Notes: generated by a model from the sequence alone, not told the origin. A stretch of DNA of 33,167 nt from Candidatus Parabeggiatoa sp. nov. 2 (GCA_002085445.1 NBMI01000036.1:1-33167), one strand, 5' to 3'. Counted from the stretch's first letter, positions 1-8,846 are shown. Translations and numbers: made by a program.

Positions 1-396
1 AAAGGGGACTGGTAAATTCCTGATTTTTTCATAAGCACACGATATGGCATTGAGTCTTCAGTGCCCTTTAGGGCACTTCAGCTATTAGACAAGTTGGCGG
101 GGGGGATTATTTGTTTCTAATTCCGCAAACTGTGTGGCATTGACCCTAACCCCTCTATCGAGGAGAATAAAACAATTTAAAATCAGAAATCATAACCGCG
201 CAAAGTCTAATTATTGTATAATAAATAAATTTTTATTTAAATATACCCTAATCAATAGGGTGTCATGGAACCGATTAAGAAATCAGATTTTTCCCAAAAA
301 TAGGATTTTTCATTGTGTCCAAGAACTTAACTGATAACTGATAACTGATAACTGATAACTGATACATAGGCTAAACCAAGCTAGGAAAAGTGTCTT
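1..396. other. Intergenic leader of nhaA with hairpin and heptamer array
   Basis: No credible gene. Positions 60-77 form a perfect hairpin, AGTGCCCT-TT-AGGGCACT. The stretch around 170-300 is very A/T-rich. Positions 328-362 hold five exact TAACTGA copies ending 34 bases before the nhaA start. A 66-codon open frame at 134-334 has no ribosome site and a biased composition, so I do not call it. Confidence 0.6.
328..362. repeat. TAACTGA x5 direct heptamer repeat
   Basis: Five uninterrupted copies of TAACTGA lie just upstream of nhaA. Intergenic TAACTGA arrays are a reported hallmark of marine Beggiatoaceae genomes. A role in transcription of nhaA is possible but only inferred from position. Confidence 0.9.
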
Positions 397-1596
397 ATGC
401 TTACTTCTATTTATAATGCTTACCGTGAATTTGTCAAACTAGAATCGGCCAGTAGTATTTTATTACTAATTGCGGCGCTGTTGGCTTTGTGGATGAGCAA
501 TTCGGCCTTGGAACATTTCTATGGGGCATTGATACATACTCCCATTTCAATTAGCCCCCTTTCTTTCGAGATAAAACCACTGGAATTTTGGGTTAATGAT
601 GGTTTAATGGCTATCTTTTTTTTTACAGTGGGCCTTGAATTGAAACGCGAAATGCTTGAAGGTGAGTTGTCGGATTTGTCTAAAGTGGCTTTGCCCACGA
701 TTGCTGCCGTGGGTGGTATGGCAGTGCCGGCATTGATTTATGTCGCTTTGAACTGGGATAATTCGACAACGCTGAATGGTTGGGCAATCCCGTCGGCCAC
801 TGATATTGCTTTTTCATTGGGTGTCTTGGCGCTATTGGGCCGTCGCGTCCCTTTTTCTTTGAAAGTCTTCTTAATGGCACTGGCTATTATTGATGATTTG
901 GGGGCCATTGTCATTATTGCGTTGTTTTATTCTGGGCATGAGTTACATCTTTCTTATTTAGCCTTTGCCGCAGCGTTGCTGGTGGTGCCGGTGATATTAT
1001 TTCATTGGAAGGGCATAACAAGTCTCACCGTTTACCTTATCGTTGGACTCTTTTTATGGTTTTTTGTCATGAAGTCCGGCATACATGCTACCCTTGCGGG
1101 CGTTGCGCTGGCATTTGTCATTCCAAATGTGACAGATAGTCATGGGCATAATCCGTTACATCGACTAGAAAAGATTCTGCATCCTTGGGTAGCCTACGGC
1201 ATTTTGCCCATTTTTGCGTTTGTTAATGCCGGGGTGTCTTTTGAAGGTATGGACTTAAGTATTCTTTGGGAGCCCGTCCCTTTGGGCATTGTGCTAGGTT
1301 TGTTTTTGGGTAAACAACTCGGTGTGTTCGGTTTTACTTGGCTGACTATCAAATTGGGATTTGCTAAATTGCCGGATCGGGCAACTTGGATGACAATTTA
1401 CGGGGTAGCCGCCCTGTGTGGCGTCGGTTTTACCATGAGTTTGTTTATAGGCTCTATGGCGTTTACAGATGCAGAATATATGAATCAAGTGCGCCTTGGT
1501 GTGTTGTTGGGATCATTTCTTTCGGCAATCGTGGGTTATCTGATTTTGTTCGCAGCCACGAGTGGGCAAGCGCCTATTCCTGAGACAGTAGAGTGA
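397..1596 (+). CDS. nhaA: Na+/H+ antiporter NhaA
   Basis: Inner-membrane electrogenic antiporter exchanging cytoplasmic Na+ (or Li+) for external H+, used for sodium and pH homeostasis. The 399 residues are close to the E. coli protein (388) and hydrophobic throughout, with about a dozen membrane segments. Visible motifs: VGLELKRE around 78-85 (pH-sensor region), the ATDIAFSLG segment with Asp136, the paired transport aspartates Asp166-Asp167 in AIIDDLGAI, and Lys306 in FLGKQLGVF, matching the essential TM10 lysine. The start has an AGGAAAAG ribosome site 7-8 bases upstream. It stands alone, with a heptamer array upstream and a GAAAAAT heptamer array directly after the stop. A sodium antiporter suits a marine host. 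Identification is secure. Confidence 0.97.
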   Translation: MLTSIYNAYREFVKLESASSILLLIAALLALWMSNSALEHFYGALIHTPISISPLSFEIKPLEFWVNDGLMAIFFFTVGLELKREMLEGELSDLSKVALPTIAAVGGMAVPALIYVALNWDNSTTLNGWAIPSATDIAFSLGVLALLGRRVPFSLKVFLMALAIIDDLGAIVIIALFYSGHELHLSYLAFAAALLVVPVILFHWKGITSLTVYLIVGLFLWFFVMKSGIHATLAGVALAFVIPNVTDSHGHNPLHRLEKILHPWVAYGILPIFAFVNAGVSFEGMDLSILWEPVPLGIVLGLFLGKQLGVFGFTWLTIKLGFAKLPDRATWMTIYGVAALCGVGFTMSLFIGSMAFTDAEYMNQVRLGVLLGSFLSAIVGYLILFAATSGQAPIPETVE

Positions 1597-1602
1597 TTAT
1601 GC

Positions 1603-1635
1603 GAATGAAAAATGAAAAATGAAAAATGAAGAATG
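1603..1635. repeat. GAAAAAT heptamer repeat after nhaA
   Basis: Three GAAAAAT units and one GAAGAAT unit follow the nhaA stop. The same array follows the second Uma2 gene at about 15653-15680, both preceded by TGCGAAT. Confidence 0.85.
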
Positions 1636-1640
1636 TTCTT

Positions 1641-1740
1641 AACGGAGTTCACAGAGTACCACAGAGTCTCACAGAGAGAGTCATAAAGCCAAAGGAATTC
1701 TCTGTGAAACTCCGTGTAACTCCGTGTCTCTGTGTTGAAT
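1641..1740. repeat. Dispersed inverted repeat (cacagag family), copy 1
   Basis: The left half contains GGAGTTCACAGAG and short ACAGAGT reiterations. The right half contains CTCTGTGAAACTCCGTG, so the two halves can fold into a long imperfect hairpin. A second copy with nearly the same ends lies at 27070-27165, downstream of the beta-propeller gene. Related cacagag repeats occur in many bacterial genomes. Confidence 0.8.
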
Positions 1741-1826
1741 TGTTAAAATATTTTGCTATTGGCAAAACTTGGGGCTATTTACTTTGAAAATAATTATCTG
1801 AAAATCTCTACGACATACTCGAATTC

Positions 1827-1876
1827 AGTCGCTAAAGCGACTACTACAAACTCTACTACTACAAACTTTTAGTAGC
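1827..1876. repeat. Hairpin repeat AGTCGCT-AA-AGCGACT plus ctactacaaac tail
   Basis: The 16-base palindrome at 1827-1842 is followed by reiterated ctactacaaac and ends 1-2 bases before the TPR gene start. It therefore forms that gene's immediate leader. The same unit, in three copies, sits directly upstream of the penicillin-binding protein gene. Confidence 0.85.
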
Positions 1877-1877
1877 T

Positions 1878-4577
1878 ATGAAACATCTATATAGACAGTT
1901 AAAAAAAATTGAGGCGCTTAAACGTGCGCCGGTGAAAAAAATGGCAGATTCCAAAAAGACAACAACGAGTTGGTGGGAAAAAGTGCCGGCGTTCTATTCC
2001 ACCGGCATGAAAGTCTTTTTTGCTTTCCTATTTTTGTTGTTAGTCGTACATGCTGCCTACGAATTGTTTCGATACGATCTCATCATTAGGCCGTTTGAAA
2101 CGCCATTCAATTTGACGAGACAAGAAGGTTATAGTGGGACAGTGGTTGCTTATCGACTACAGGACTACATGAACCAAAAACGCGAAGAGTTGAAAAGAAG
2201 TTCTGTGCCGGGGGTTAAGGGGGTGGCGGCCATTCAGTTGACCGAATTACAAAGGCGGCCGGAAATCGACGTGCCGGCCATTGGACTTTCCTTGAATGCC
2301 ATTATTTATCAACTCAGGAGAATGCTGGGCATCAAGCAGCGTCGTGTGAGCGGCGATATTGTGGTAAGAGAAGGTAAATTGTACTTGACGGTTCGCATCA
2401 CCAAGAAACCGGCAATCACTTTTCCGCCAGGAGAGGTTAAAAATCCCGAGCCTGTTATCAAGCAAGCCGCTGAATATGTTCTCAAAACGCTTGAGCCGCT
2501 GACTTTTGGCCTCAATTATTGTACTAACAACAAAAAAGAGTTACTAACCTCTTTGATTAAAGAGATTCAACAAAGCCAACATGATGAAAAAAAGGCCCTT
2601 GTCTTGACGCTGGAAGGTTGCCTTTTTAAAAATATGGAAAAGTATGAGGCGGCTATAAATAAATTAGATCAAGCGCTACAAGATGAATCGCTGGAAAATG
2701 ACTCCCTACGTGCCGTGATTTTATACCTGAAAGGAGAAACGTTGCTGGAAGAGGATAAACCGACTCTAGCCATTGAGGAATATGAAAAAGCACTGGAACT
2801 CTATCCCAACAATGGTGTCATTTATGCACAATTGGCGGAAGCTTTGATAAAGAGTAAAAAGACGAAAAAAGGGCTTGAGGAGTACGAGAAAGCCTCCAAA
2901 AAGGATCCTGATAATCCTTGGCTTTACACAGCTTGGGGGTATCAACTGGCTGAGTTGAAAGAGTTTAAAGCCGCCGATGAAAAATTTAAAAAAGCCGTGA
3001 CGGTAGCGCCCAATTATGCGCTGGCTTATGCCAACTGGGGAGATGTACTGCTCAAAAAACGTAATGAGTATCGAGCCGCTACTGAGAAATATGAACAGGC
3101 AGTGAAATTAGATCCAAGTGTCGCTTGGGTTTATGGCAATTGGGGCGTGGCGTTGGTTAAGTTGGGAGAAGACGAGAAAGCGCTGGCAAAATTTGAGAAA
3201 TCGTTGGATTTGAAATCAACCGATTGGGTTTATAACCATTTTGAAGGGGTATTCCGAAGCCTTAAAAAACCTGAACTCTTTGCACAATACGAAGGAGTGG
3301 CGTTGAAACAGAAGCGTACCTCCTCTTACTACAAAGCGTTTGAATATGTACTCCAACGCGTAAAAAAACCGGAACTTTTTGCAAAATATGAAGACGCTGT
3401 GGCAATTAAACAGCAGCGAGCTTCTTATTACGAGAAATGGGGTACTGTCTTAGCCAGCTTGAAACAATACGAGGCTGCCATTACCAAGTACCAAAAAGCC
3501 TTGGAAATGAATCCGACTGAAGGATTTTACCATTACAAATTAGCTAATGCTCTCGTTGAGTTGGGAAAACACGAAAGCGAAGCGGGAAAAGACGAACAAG
3601 CGCGGCTTAAATACGAACAAGCACGGGTTAACTATGAAAAAGCCGTGCAGTTAAAATTGCCAAAACGCTCGCTAGTTTGGGCTTATAGCGGTTGGGGTGA
3701 GGCACTGGTTGGATTGAAGCTATTCCCAGAGGCGCTTGCTAAATATGAAGAAGCGTTGAACCTCAAGCATAGAATGCATGCCTTGTTTTATAATAAGTTG
3801 ATGAAGGCCCTCCGGCAATTTGATAAGCAGGAATATTTTGCTCAATATCAACCTCTCATCGAACGGAGTAAGAGTAACATTTTAAAAAGTCGTTATTACT
3901 ACCGCTGGGGCCGCACCGTTGCGAAACGGAACCAACATCGGGATGCCATTACCCAATATAAGAAGGCACTGGACACCAATCCAAAACATGTTTGGAGCCG
4001 TATCATGTTGGGGCATGAACTGATACAGGTTCAAGAATCGACTGAGGCCTTGACTGAATGTGAAACCCTCTTGGAATTGACGCAAGCGAGTAGTGATAAC
4101 ACCAAGGCTGCGGTTCATGCCCTTTGCGGATTGGCACAGATAGCTCTTAATCAACGGGAGGCTGGCACGAAAAATTGTCAAAAGGCCTTAGAACTGTCTG
4201 AAAATGAAGACTGGGCCTATTGGTGCTTGGGAGATGTACTGGTTATGCAAAACCAACCCGAGCAAGCGGTGAAGCAATATGAAGCCGCAGTAGACATCAA
4301 ACCAGAGAATGCTTTTTACCGCTACAAATGGGGCCAAGCGCTCGCTCAATTAAAACAATACGACGCGGCCATCACACAATTTGAAAAAGCCATCGAACTT
4401 GACAAAAACGGTGAAATTGGCAAACAATCTCAGGCAGAGATTGAGGCCTTGAAAGACGAAAAATCAACGATTACCGATTCACCTTTTTGTAGTCGCTTTA
4501 GCGACTATGACAACGTAGAGCATTTTTATTATCGGAAGGCGAAAAACCTGTTAGGTTTTCAAAACCTGACAGGTTGA
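1878..4577 (+). CDS. Membrane-anchored TPR-repeat protein
   Basis: The 899 residues are likely a scaffold; no enzymatic motif is seen. A short basic cytoplasmic N-terminus is followed by one hydrophobic segment (about 44-66), a conserved-looking domain (about 68-215), then roughly a dozen TPR units from about 240 to 870, recognisable as YxxALxxxPxN-type helices such as YEKALELYPNN. Residues around 455-520 contain a tandem duplication of a KKPELFAxYE...KQxR block. The last ~38 codons are repeat-derived: they include the AGTCGCT-TT-AGCGACT palindrome (4491-4506) and a 15-bp near-perfect inverted repeat (4545-4575) ending at the stop, so the natural C-terminus probably lay near residue 860. No Shine-Dalgarno is visible; an alternative ATG lies at 1941. 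The neighbouring PBP gene suggests an envelope role, which is inference. Confidence 0.8.
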   Translation: MKHLYRQLKKIEALKRAPVKKMADSKKTTTSWWEKVPAFYSTGMKVFFAFLFLLLVVHAAYELFRYDLIIRPFETPFNLTRQEGYSGTVVAYRLQDYMNQKREELKRSSVPGVKGVAAIQLTELQRRPEIDVPAIGLSLNAIIYQLRRMLGIKQRRVSGDIVVREGKLYLTVRITKKPAITFPPGEVKNPEPVIKQAAEYVLKTLEPLTFGLNYCTNNKKELLTSLIKEIQQSQHDEKKALVLTLEGCLFKNMEKYEAAINKLDQALQDESLENDSLRAVILYLKGETLLEEDKPTLAIEEYEKALELYPNNGVIYAQLAEALIKSKKTKKGLEEYEKASKKDPDNPWLYTAWGYQLAELKEFKAADEKFKKAVTVAPNYALAYANWGDVLLKKRNEYRAATEKYEQAVKLDPSVAWVYGNWGVALVKLGEDEKALAKFEKSLDLKSTDWVYNHFEGVFRSLKKPELFAQYEGVALKQKRTSSYYKAFEYVLQRVKKPELFAKYEDAVAIKQQRASYYEKWGTVLASLKQYEAAITKYQKALEMNPTEGFYHYKLANALVELGKHESEAGKDEQARLKYEQARVNYEKAVQLKLPKRSLVWAYSGWGEALVGLKLFPEALAKYEEALNLKHRMHALFYNKLMKALRQFDKQEYFAQYQPLIERSKSNILKSRYYYRWGRTVAKRNQHRDAITQYKKALDTNPKHVWSRIMLGHELIQVQESTEALTECETLLELTQASSDNTKAAVHALCGLAQIALNQREAGTKNCQKALELSENEDWAYWCLGDVLVMQNQPEQAVKQYEAAVDIKPENAFYRYKWGQALAQLKQYDAAITQFEKAIELDKNGEIGKQSQAEIEALKDEKSTITDSPFCSRFSDYDNVEHFYYRKAKNLLGFQNLTG

Positions 4578-4959
4578 CACTTCCTCGGAAGTCCTACCGT
4601 GTTCATTCGCGTAGCGATTTCCCAAAACAGTCCAAATATAAGCCGTTTGCAGTCTACTTAAGTTTTTTCAATCAGGGGCCTTCAATCAAATCTATTGAAT
4701 CAATTTCACAACATGGCCCCCAACAAAACCGCCAGTTCGACAAAACCTTGGGTTTTTGGTGAAAGCACATTAACAAAGCTTGAATATGCATAAGTGGGTA
4801 AAAGTCATAACGAGCGGGTTGTGAGTCGCTAAAGCGACTACTACAAACTTTAGTCGCTAAAGCGACTACTACAAACTCTACTACTACAAACTTTAGTCGC
4901 TAAAGCGACTACTACAAACTCTACTACAAACTCTACTACAAACTCTACTACAAACTCAA
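4578..4959. other. Repeat-filled intergenic region before the PBP gene
   Basis: Positions 4701-4766 are a copy of a dispersed repeat also found at 29164-29230 (caatttcacaacatggccc start, gaaagc end). Positions 4828-4915 hold three AGTCGCT-AA-AGCGACT hairpins, each followed by actacaaac, then four ctctactacaaa units up to the next start codon. A 62-codon open frame at 4574-4762 runs through the dispersed repeat and is not called. Confidence 0.75.
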
Positions 4960-7266
4960 ATGATACAAGAATTATTCTGGCGTACCCAGCTACAACTAAA
5001 AGATTCACGAGAATCTTTATTCTGGAAAATTAAAATTTCACTCGGAATTTCAAATTTCACCAAAGCCTCTCAATTGATTTTTATCATTAGCCAGCTTATA
5101 GCATTTATAATTCCATCTCCGGTTCGCTTGTTGTTGAGAGTTTTTTGGGTGGTTATTTTGAGGCTATTTGGGCTCTTTTTTCTGATTAGAAAGCACATTT
5201 TTTTGATTATTTTGTTTATAGTGATTCCTTATTGGCTATACGTCGTCATTTATGGCAATCAAATTTTAACGGAATACCAACAGAAACATGTCAAATTTTC
5301 GGCGGCGGCATTGTATGATGCCAACAAAAACTTCTTAGGCTTAATTCCCTCTCTTGAAGGCGGCAAAGCCAGTGAAGAACATAAAAGTTTATATGTGCCT
5401 AACATTCCAGAAACGTGGTGGGATGTTCTGGTAGCCTTAGAAGATGAAAACTTAAATAATTGGTTGCTCTCGTGGGGAGGAATCGATATTTCGGCTTTTC
5501 CGAGAGCACTCTTTTTTTGGATGACAACGAACAAAATAAGTGGCGGTTCCTCATTATCCATGCAATTAGTGCGTAGTATTAATCACCAGCCACCCCGCGC
5601 CGGTACTTGGACAAAAATCGCACGTAAAATAAAAGAAGTCTCTCATTCTCCCATTTTAATGTCTCGATTAAAACACAATGATCGGCGTGAATTTAAACTT
5701 TGGTTAGCGATGCATGTCCCTTTAGTCCAAGGAACACGTCACTCAAACATGGGCTCCGAATTATATGGGCTAGGCGTGAGCGCGAGAGTGGTTTTTGCTA
5801 AGAAACCAGAACATTTAAATATGGGCGAACAAGCAATATTGGCGGCCGCGTTCAAAAAGCATATTCTCTTAGGGCCTGAACCAGATAACAAAACCGTTCT
5901 TAACAGATGGAATTATTTGATAGAACGTGCGGCTTACGGCCTGAAAAAAGCCTATCAATATAATCCTAACAAACAAAAACAGGCCAACAAAGAACTTGAC
6001 GCGCTCAAAGAACAAATGTTAACGCAATTGCCACCTTATGGGCCGATAAGTTTAATCAATTTGTATCCAGAAGATGAAATAAAGAGATTTAGCATAACAG
6101 CAAACCCAGCGATGCGCCGCAATACCTATTTTGCCCTTAGCGAAATCAGACTGGCTATTGCTGAACTCAAGGTGCTTTATGGCACAGACTGGCCCCAAAA
6201 AATTGACAGTGTTTACTTGACGACTTCTAAAAACAACGTTAAATTTAAAAGGAAAGTAGAATCTCAACTCAAACAGATTCAAAAAAACCTGAGAAATCAG
6301 TTACAGATAAACTTAGTTAAAAGTTCTGATGAGGAGATTTTTGCTCAAGTCGTTTTGGCATTAGCGAATGAACAGGGCCGAATAATACGCTTTTATCAGA
6401 ATTATCACACGCCTATCTATGCGACTATAAAACGCCCTATTGCGTCATTGGGTAAGTTACCCGTCGCCGTTTTTCTGGGTTATTCTGGCGATAATCCTAA
6501 AACGACATATTATTGTAATCATAGTTATCCTAACACAAGGAATCCAGATGGCAGCCTGGGCGTTGAAAATTGTCATCAGCCAAATGTTTCATTTAGTCCT
6601 CGTAATACTTTTGCCGGTTCTTGGAATTTACCGTTGATTCATAGACTCAAACCGGTGCCAAAAACCACTTTAGAAACTTTAAGAGATCGATTTGGGCTAA
6701 CGACGACGTCGACTGATGAGACGGAATTAAGACGCGCGCTCGCTTTAGGTACGGTAACCGCTTCACCAAGAACGATGCATAGTATCATGCATACTTTAAT
6801 CACTGGCATAAAAAATGCCGTTCCTCAACAATTACAACCGAGCATCTTGGGGCGCGTAGAGGAAATCTTACCGGATGGTACTGTTCAAGGAGTCAAGCCG
6901 AAAAGCAAACCGTCAATCCATGAGATTGAGGTTTATTTTCGTGAGCCTAATACCAAGTATTTTTTACATGAAGTCTTAAGCGAGGTGTTGAAAACAAGAT
7001 ATAGAGGAACACTAAAAAGTTTGGTTCATTGGACACCAGCACGTCATAAATATGTTGATATTCATATTGCTAAAACAGGCACTCATAGTGCTGAAACCGG
7101 TGAGACGCTTGAGAAATATATTACCGGGGGATTAGTTTGGAAAGGAAATGTTTATAGCTATTTTTTGTTAATAGGTGCCCCTAATCCCACGGCACCTCTC
7201 GGCTCAAATTTGAGTACGAGTCAATTTGCCTCTTTAATTCAACTTAGTTTAGACAGTTTGGAGTAA
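4960..7266 (+). CDS. Divergent class A penicillin-binding protein (GT51 + transpeptidase)
   Basis: Likely bifunctional peptidoglycan synthase: an inner-membrane GT51 glycosyltransferase that polymerises lipid II, fused to a DD-transpeptidase that crosslinks. 768 residues. Hydrophobic segments lie at about 38-52 and 60-98. The GT51 signature is recognisable but altered: ALEDEN (catalytic Glu161), GGSSLSMQL (195-203), and an AILAAAF block near 290. The usual ED-xx-F-xx-H-xG spacing is not kept. The transpeptidase triad is present: SLGK (Ser496, Lys499), SWN (554-556) and KTGT (705-708). The start follows a ctctactacaaa repeat with no Shine-Dalgarno, and the next in-frame Met would remove the membrane segments. 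It sits after the TPR gene on the same strand but 382 bases away. It is unlike typical MrcA/MrcB, so no symbol is given. Confidence 0.8.
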   Translation: MIQELFWRTQLQLKDSRESLFWKIKISLGISNFTKASQLIFIISQLIAFIIPSPVRLLLRVFWVVILRLFGLFFLIRKHIFLIILFIVIPYWLYVVIYGNQILTEYQQKHVKFSAAALYDANKNFLGLIPSLEGGKASEEHKSLYVPNIPETWWDVLVALEDENLNNWLLSWGGIDISAFPRALFFWMTTNKISGGSSLSMQLVRSINHQPPRAGTWTKIARKIKEVSHSPILMSRLKHNDRREFKLWLAMHVPLVQGTRHSNMGSELYGLGVSARVVFAKKPEHLNMGEQAILAAAFKKHILLGPEPDNKTVLNRWNYLIERAAYGLKKAYQYNPNKQKQANKELDALKEQMLTQLPPYGPISLINLYPEDEIKRFSITANPAMRRNTYFALSEIRLAIAELKVLYGTDWPQKIDSVYLTTSKNNVKFKRKVESQLKQIQKNLRNQLQINLVKSSDEEIFAQVVLALANEQGRIIRFYQNYHTPIYATIKRPIASLGKLPVAVFLGYSGDNPKTTYYCNHSYPNTRNPDGSLGVENCHQPNVSFSPRNTFAGSWNLPLIHRLKPVPKTTLETLRDRFGLTTTSTDETELRRALALGTVTASPRTMHSIMHTLITGIKNAVPQQLQPSILGRVEEILPDGTVQGVKPKSKPSIHEIEVYFREPNTKYFLHEVLSEVLKTRYRGTLKSLVHWTPARHKYVDIHIAKTGTHSAETGETLEKYITGGLVWKGNVYSYFLLIGAPNPTAPLGSNLSTSQFASLIQLSLDSLE

Positions 7267-7275
7267 CTCATAAAA

Positions 7276-7351
7276 CTACAAGGATTGTATATAATAAGGG
7301 ATTTAATTGTTTGGGCGCACGAAAAAACTTGAACATCGGCTTAATTAAATT
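7276..7351. repeat. 76-bp direct repeat, left copy
   Basis: Identical over 76 bases to 9981-10056. Starts with ctacaaggattgtatataat and ends with cggcttaattaaatt. The pair brackets the TIGR04255 gene module. Confidence 0.93.
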
Positions 7352-7509
7352 TTATAATCCGATTCAAGTTCAAAAAATCTGATTTCTTTAACCTCATTGT
7401 GGTATGAAAACTGGAGCGTTCCGGCACTAGGTTAAATTGCACGAATTTTGGTGCAAGTACACAGGGTACTCCAACGCTAAAATTGTGACAGATACATTAA
7501 TAACCAACC

Positions 7510-8235
7510 ATGTTTCCTAAAAATTTAAAGAACAACAGTATTGTTGAAGCCCTTTGCGAAGTCCACTTTCAAAGTGATGAATTGCCAGAAATCATTATTG
7601 ATCGTTTGAGTGATGGCGAATCTTGGCGTTCTTTTTCTAAAGAGTGGCTTCCGGTGGCTGACATTCCAACGTCCATTAGAAAATCTGATGAGCGATTTGA
7701 ATATCAGCCTCTGGTAGAACTCCGAGATAGCACGGAGCAACATCGCATCAAAATTGGGGATAATGTTTTCTCTTGTCATCTGGTTGGAAACTATGGTAGT
7801 GGTGATTATTTCCAACAACAATTAGTGGGCGCGTTTGAAACTCTATTTGCCACACTTAAAGACATTACTATCTCTAGAATCATGTTGAGGTATCTCAATG
7901 CCTTAACCACAGATAAGCATTATATACGGGATATTAATTCACTGAATTTAGAGATTCGTGTGGCTCAACAAGCGTTAACGGGCCCAACTAACCTTAACTA
8001 TCTCGTTAAGAATGACAATTCTCACCAAACCATAACAAGAATTGCTTCGGCCTACTTTGTTAATGGTGAGATGCCTGAAAATACCTCCATTGTGGTCGAT
8101 ATTGATGTTTCAACCCCAAAAGGTTATGAAGCAACCACTCAGACAGAAATTTTCCAGTGGATAACAAAAGCGCGTCAATTTGAAAAGGAGGCTTTTTTTA
8201 CCCTGGTTCCTTCGGGTGCCGAGAAATTGGAGTAA
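7510..8235 (+). CDS. TIGR04255 family protein
   Basis: 241 residues. The N-terminal pattern (NNSIVEALCEVHF, then a long beta-rich region with IxRIMLRYLN) matches the sporadically distributed TIGR04255 family of unknown biochemical function. No signal peptide or membrane segment. The start has no clear ribosome site (ataaccaaccATG). The next gene begins 5 bases after its stop and uses this gene's GGAG-containing end as its ribosome site, so the two are translationally linked. It belongs to a module flanked by perfect 76-bp repeats, which points to horizontal acquisition. Such sporadic families are often mobile or conflict-related, but a defence role here is speculation. Confidence 0.75.
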   Translation: MFPKNLKNNSIVEALCEVHFQSDELPEIIIDRLSDGESWRSFSKEWLPVADIPTSIRKSDERFEYQPLVELRDSTEQHRIKIGDNVFSCHLVGNYGSGDYFQQQLVGAFETLFATLKDITISRIMLRYLNALTTDKHYIRDINSLNLEIRVAQQALTGPTNLNYLVKNDNSHQTITRIASAYFVNGEMPENTSIVVDIDVSTPKGYEATTQTEIFQWITKARQFEKEAFFTLVPSGAEKLE

Positions 8236-8240
8236 TAGTC

Positions 8241-8477
8241 ATGTTAACACTAGGCTTTTCTCAGGAATTAAACCTTTATTATGATGCTGGGATACGTCCT
8301 CAAAAGGTTCAACGGTTTTTTAAGCCAATTTATGGTGACATAACGGCCGTTCAGAAAAAGACTGCGGTAAGATCAGAAGAGCCAGTTTATTATCTTTCTG
8401 AATCAGAAAAGCGTGTTATGAAAAAAGCTTTGTTTCGCTCGGCAAAAATCGTTCATAAAGGACAGCGTGTCAACTAA
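8241..8477 (+). CDS. Small hypothetical protein coupled to TIGR04255 gene
   Basis: 78 residues, unrecognised. It begins 5 bases after the TIGR04255 stop with GGAG about 8 bases upstream, so it is very probably co-transcribed. The sequence is soluble and basic at its C-terminus, with a helical ESEKRVMKKALFRSAKI segment. Its size and position recall the small partner of a two-component module, but no known antitoxin or DNA-binding motif is evident. Confidence 0.6.
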   Translation: MLTLGFSQELNLYYDAGIRPQKVQRFFKPIYGDITAVQKKTAVRSEEPVYYLSESEKRVMKKALFRSAKIVHKGQRVN

Positions 8478-8484
8478 TTCTTTG

Positions 8485-8585
8485 GGCATGGTTCAAAAGT
8501 GTTTGATACCGGGTAACACTTTTTTCGTGCGAACCTTTTTAATAGGTTACGCCAACTGAGTGTTACCCCTGATTTGAACCATGCC
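8485..8585. repeat. Long imperfect palindrome (MITE-like)
   Basis: A perfect 13-bp terminal inverted repeat (GGCATGGTTCAAA at 8485-8497, TTTGAACCATGCC at 8573-8585) encloses an inner 10-bp pair, GGGTAACACT (8511-8520) and AGTGTTACCC (8559-8568). It begins 8 bases after the small gene's stop, so it could act as a transcript-end structure or be a non-autonomous insertion. Confidence 0.75.
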
Positions 8586-8846
8586 ATTCTTTGAGTATTT
8601 GGGAGGAGCGTGAAAATAATATCCCCGTTTTTGAAAAAACTTGGTGTTGGGTATTTAGCCGCAACTCCCTTATCACGGCTGTTCAATGCTAAAACCATTT
8701 TATATCAATAAATTGCTTACCCGTCGGTGTTCTACTAAGTTTTCTTTGGATTAAAAAATCCAAAATTGGGCACGTATTTGAGTGATGAAATTTTATAAGC
8801 TATTAATATTAAAGTTATTTTATCATTGAATGGCCTTGGGGTATTT
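8586..8846. other. Intergenic, no gene seen
   Basis: A/T-rich sequence with a weak TTGGATT-AAAA-AATCCAA hairpin near 8745-8763. I see no gene on either strand; a 74-codon minus-strand frame crosses the palindrome at 8485-8585 and is not credible. Confidence 0.5.

Noticed and set aside
134..334. 66-codon open frame upstream of nhaA
   Set aside because: Runs through A/T-rich DNA and the first heptamer, with no ribosome site and Asn/Lys/Ile-biased composition.
4574..4762. 62-codon frame after the TPR gene
   Set aside because: Consists largely of a dispersed repeat also found at 29164-29230; no ribosome site.
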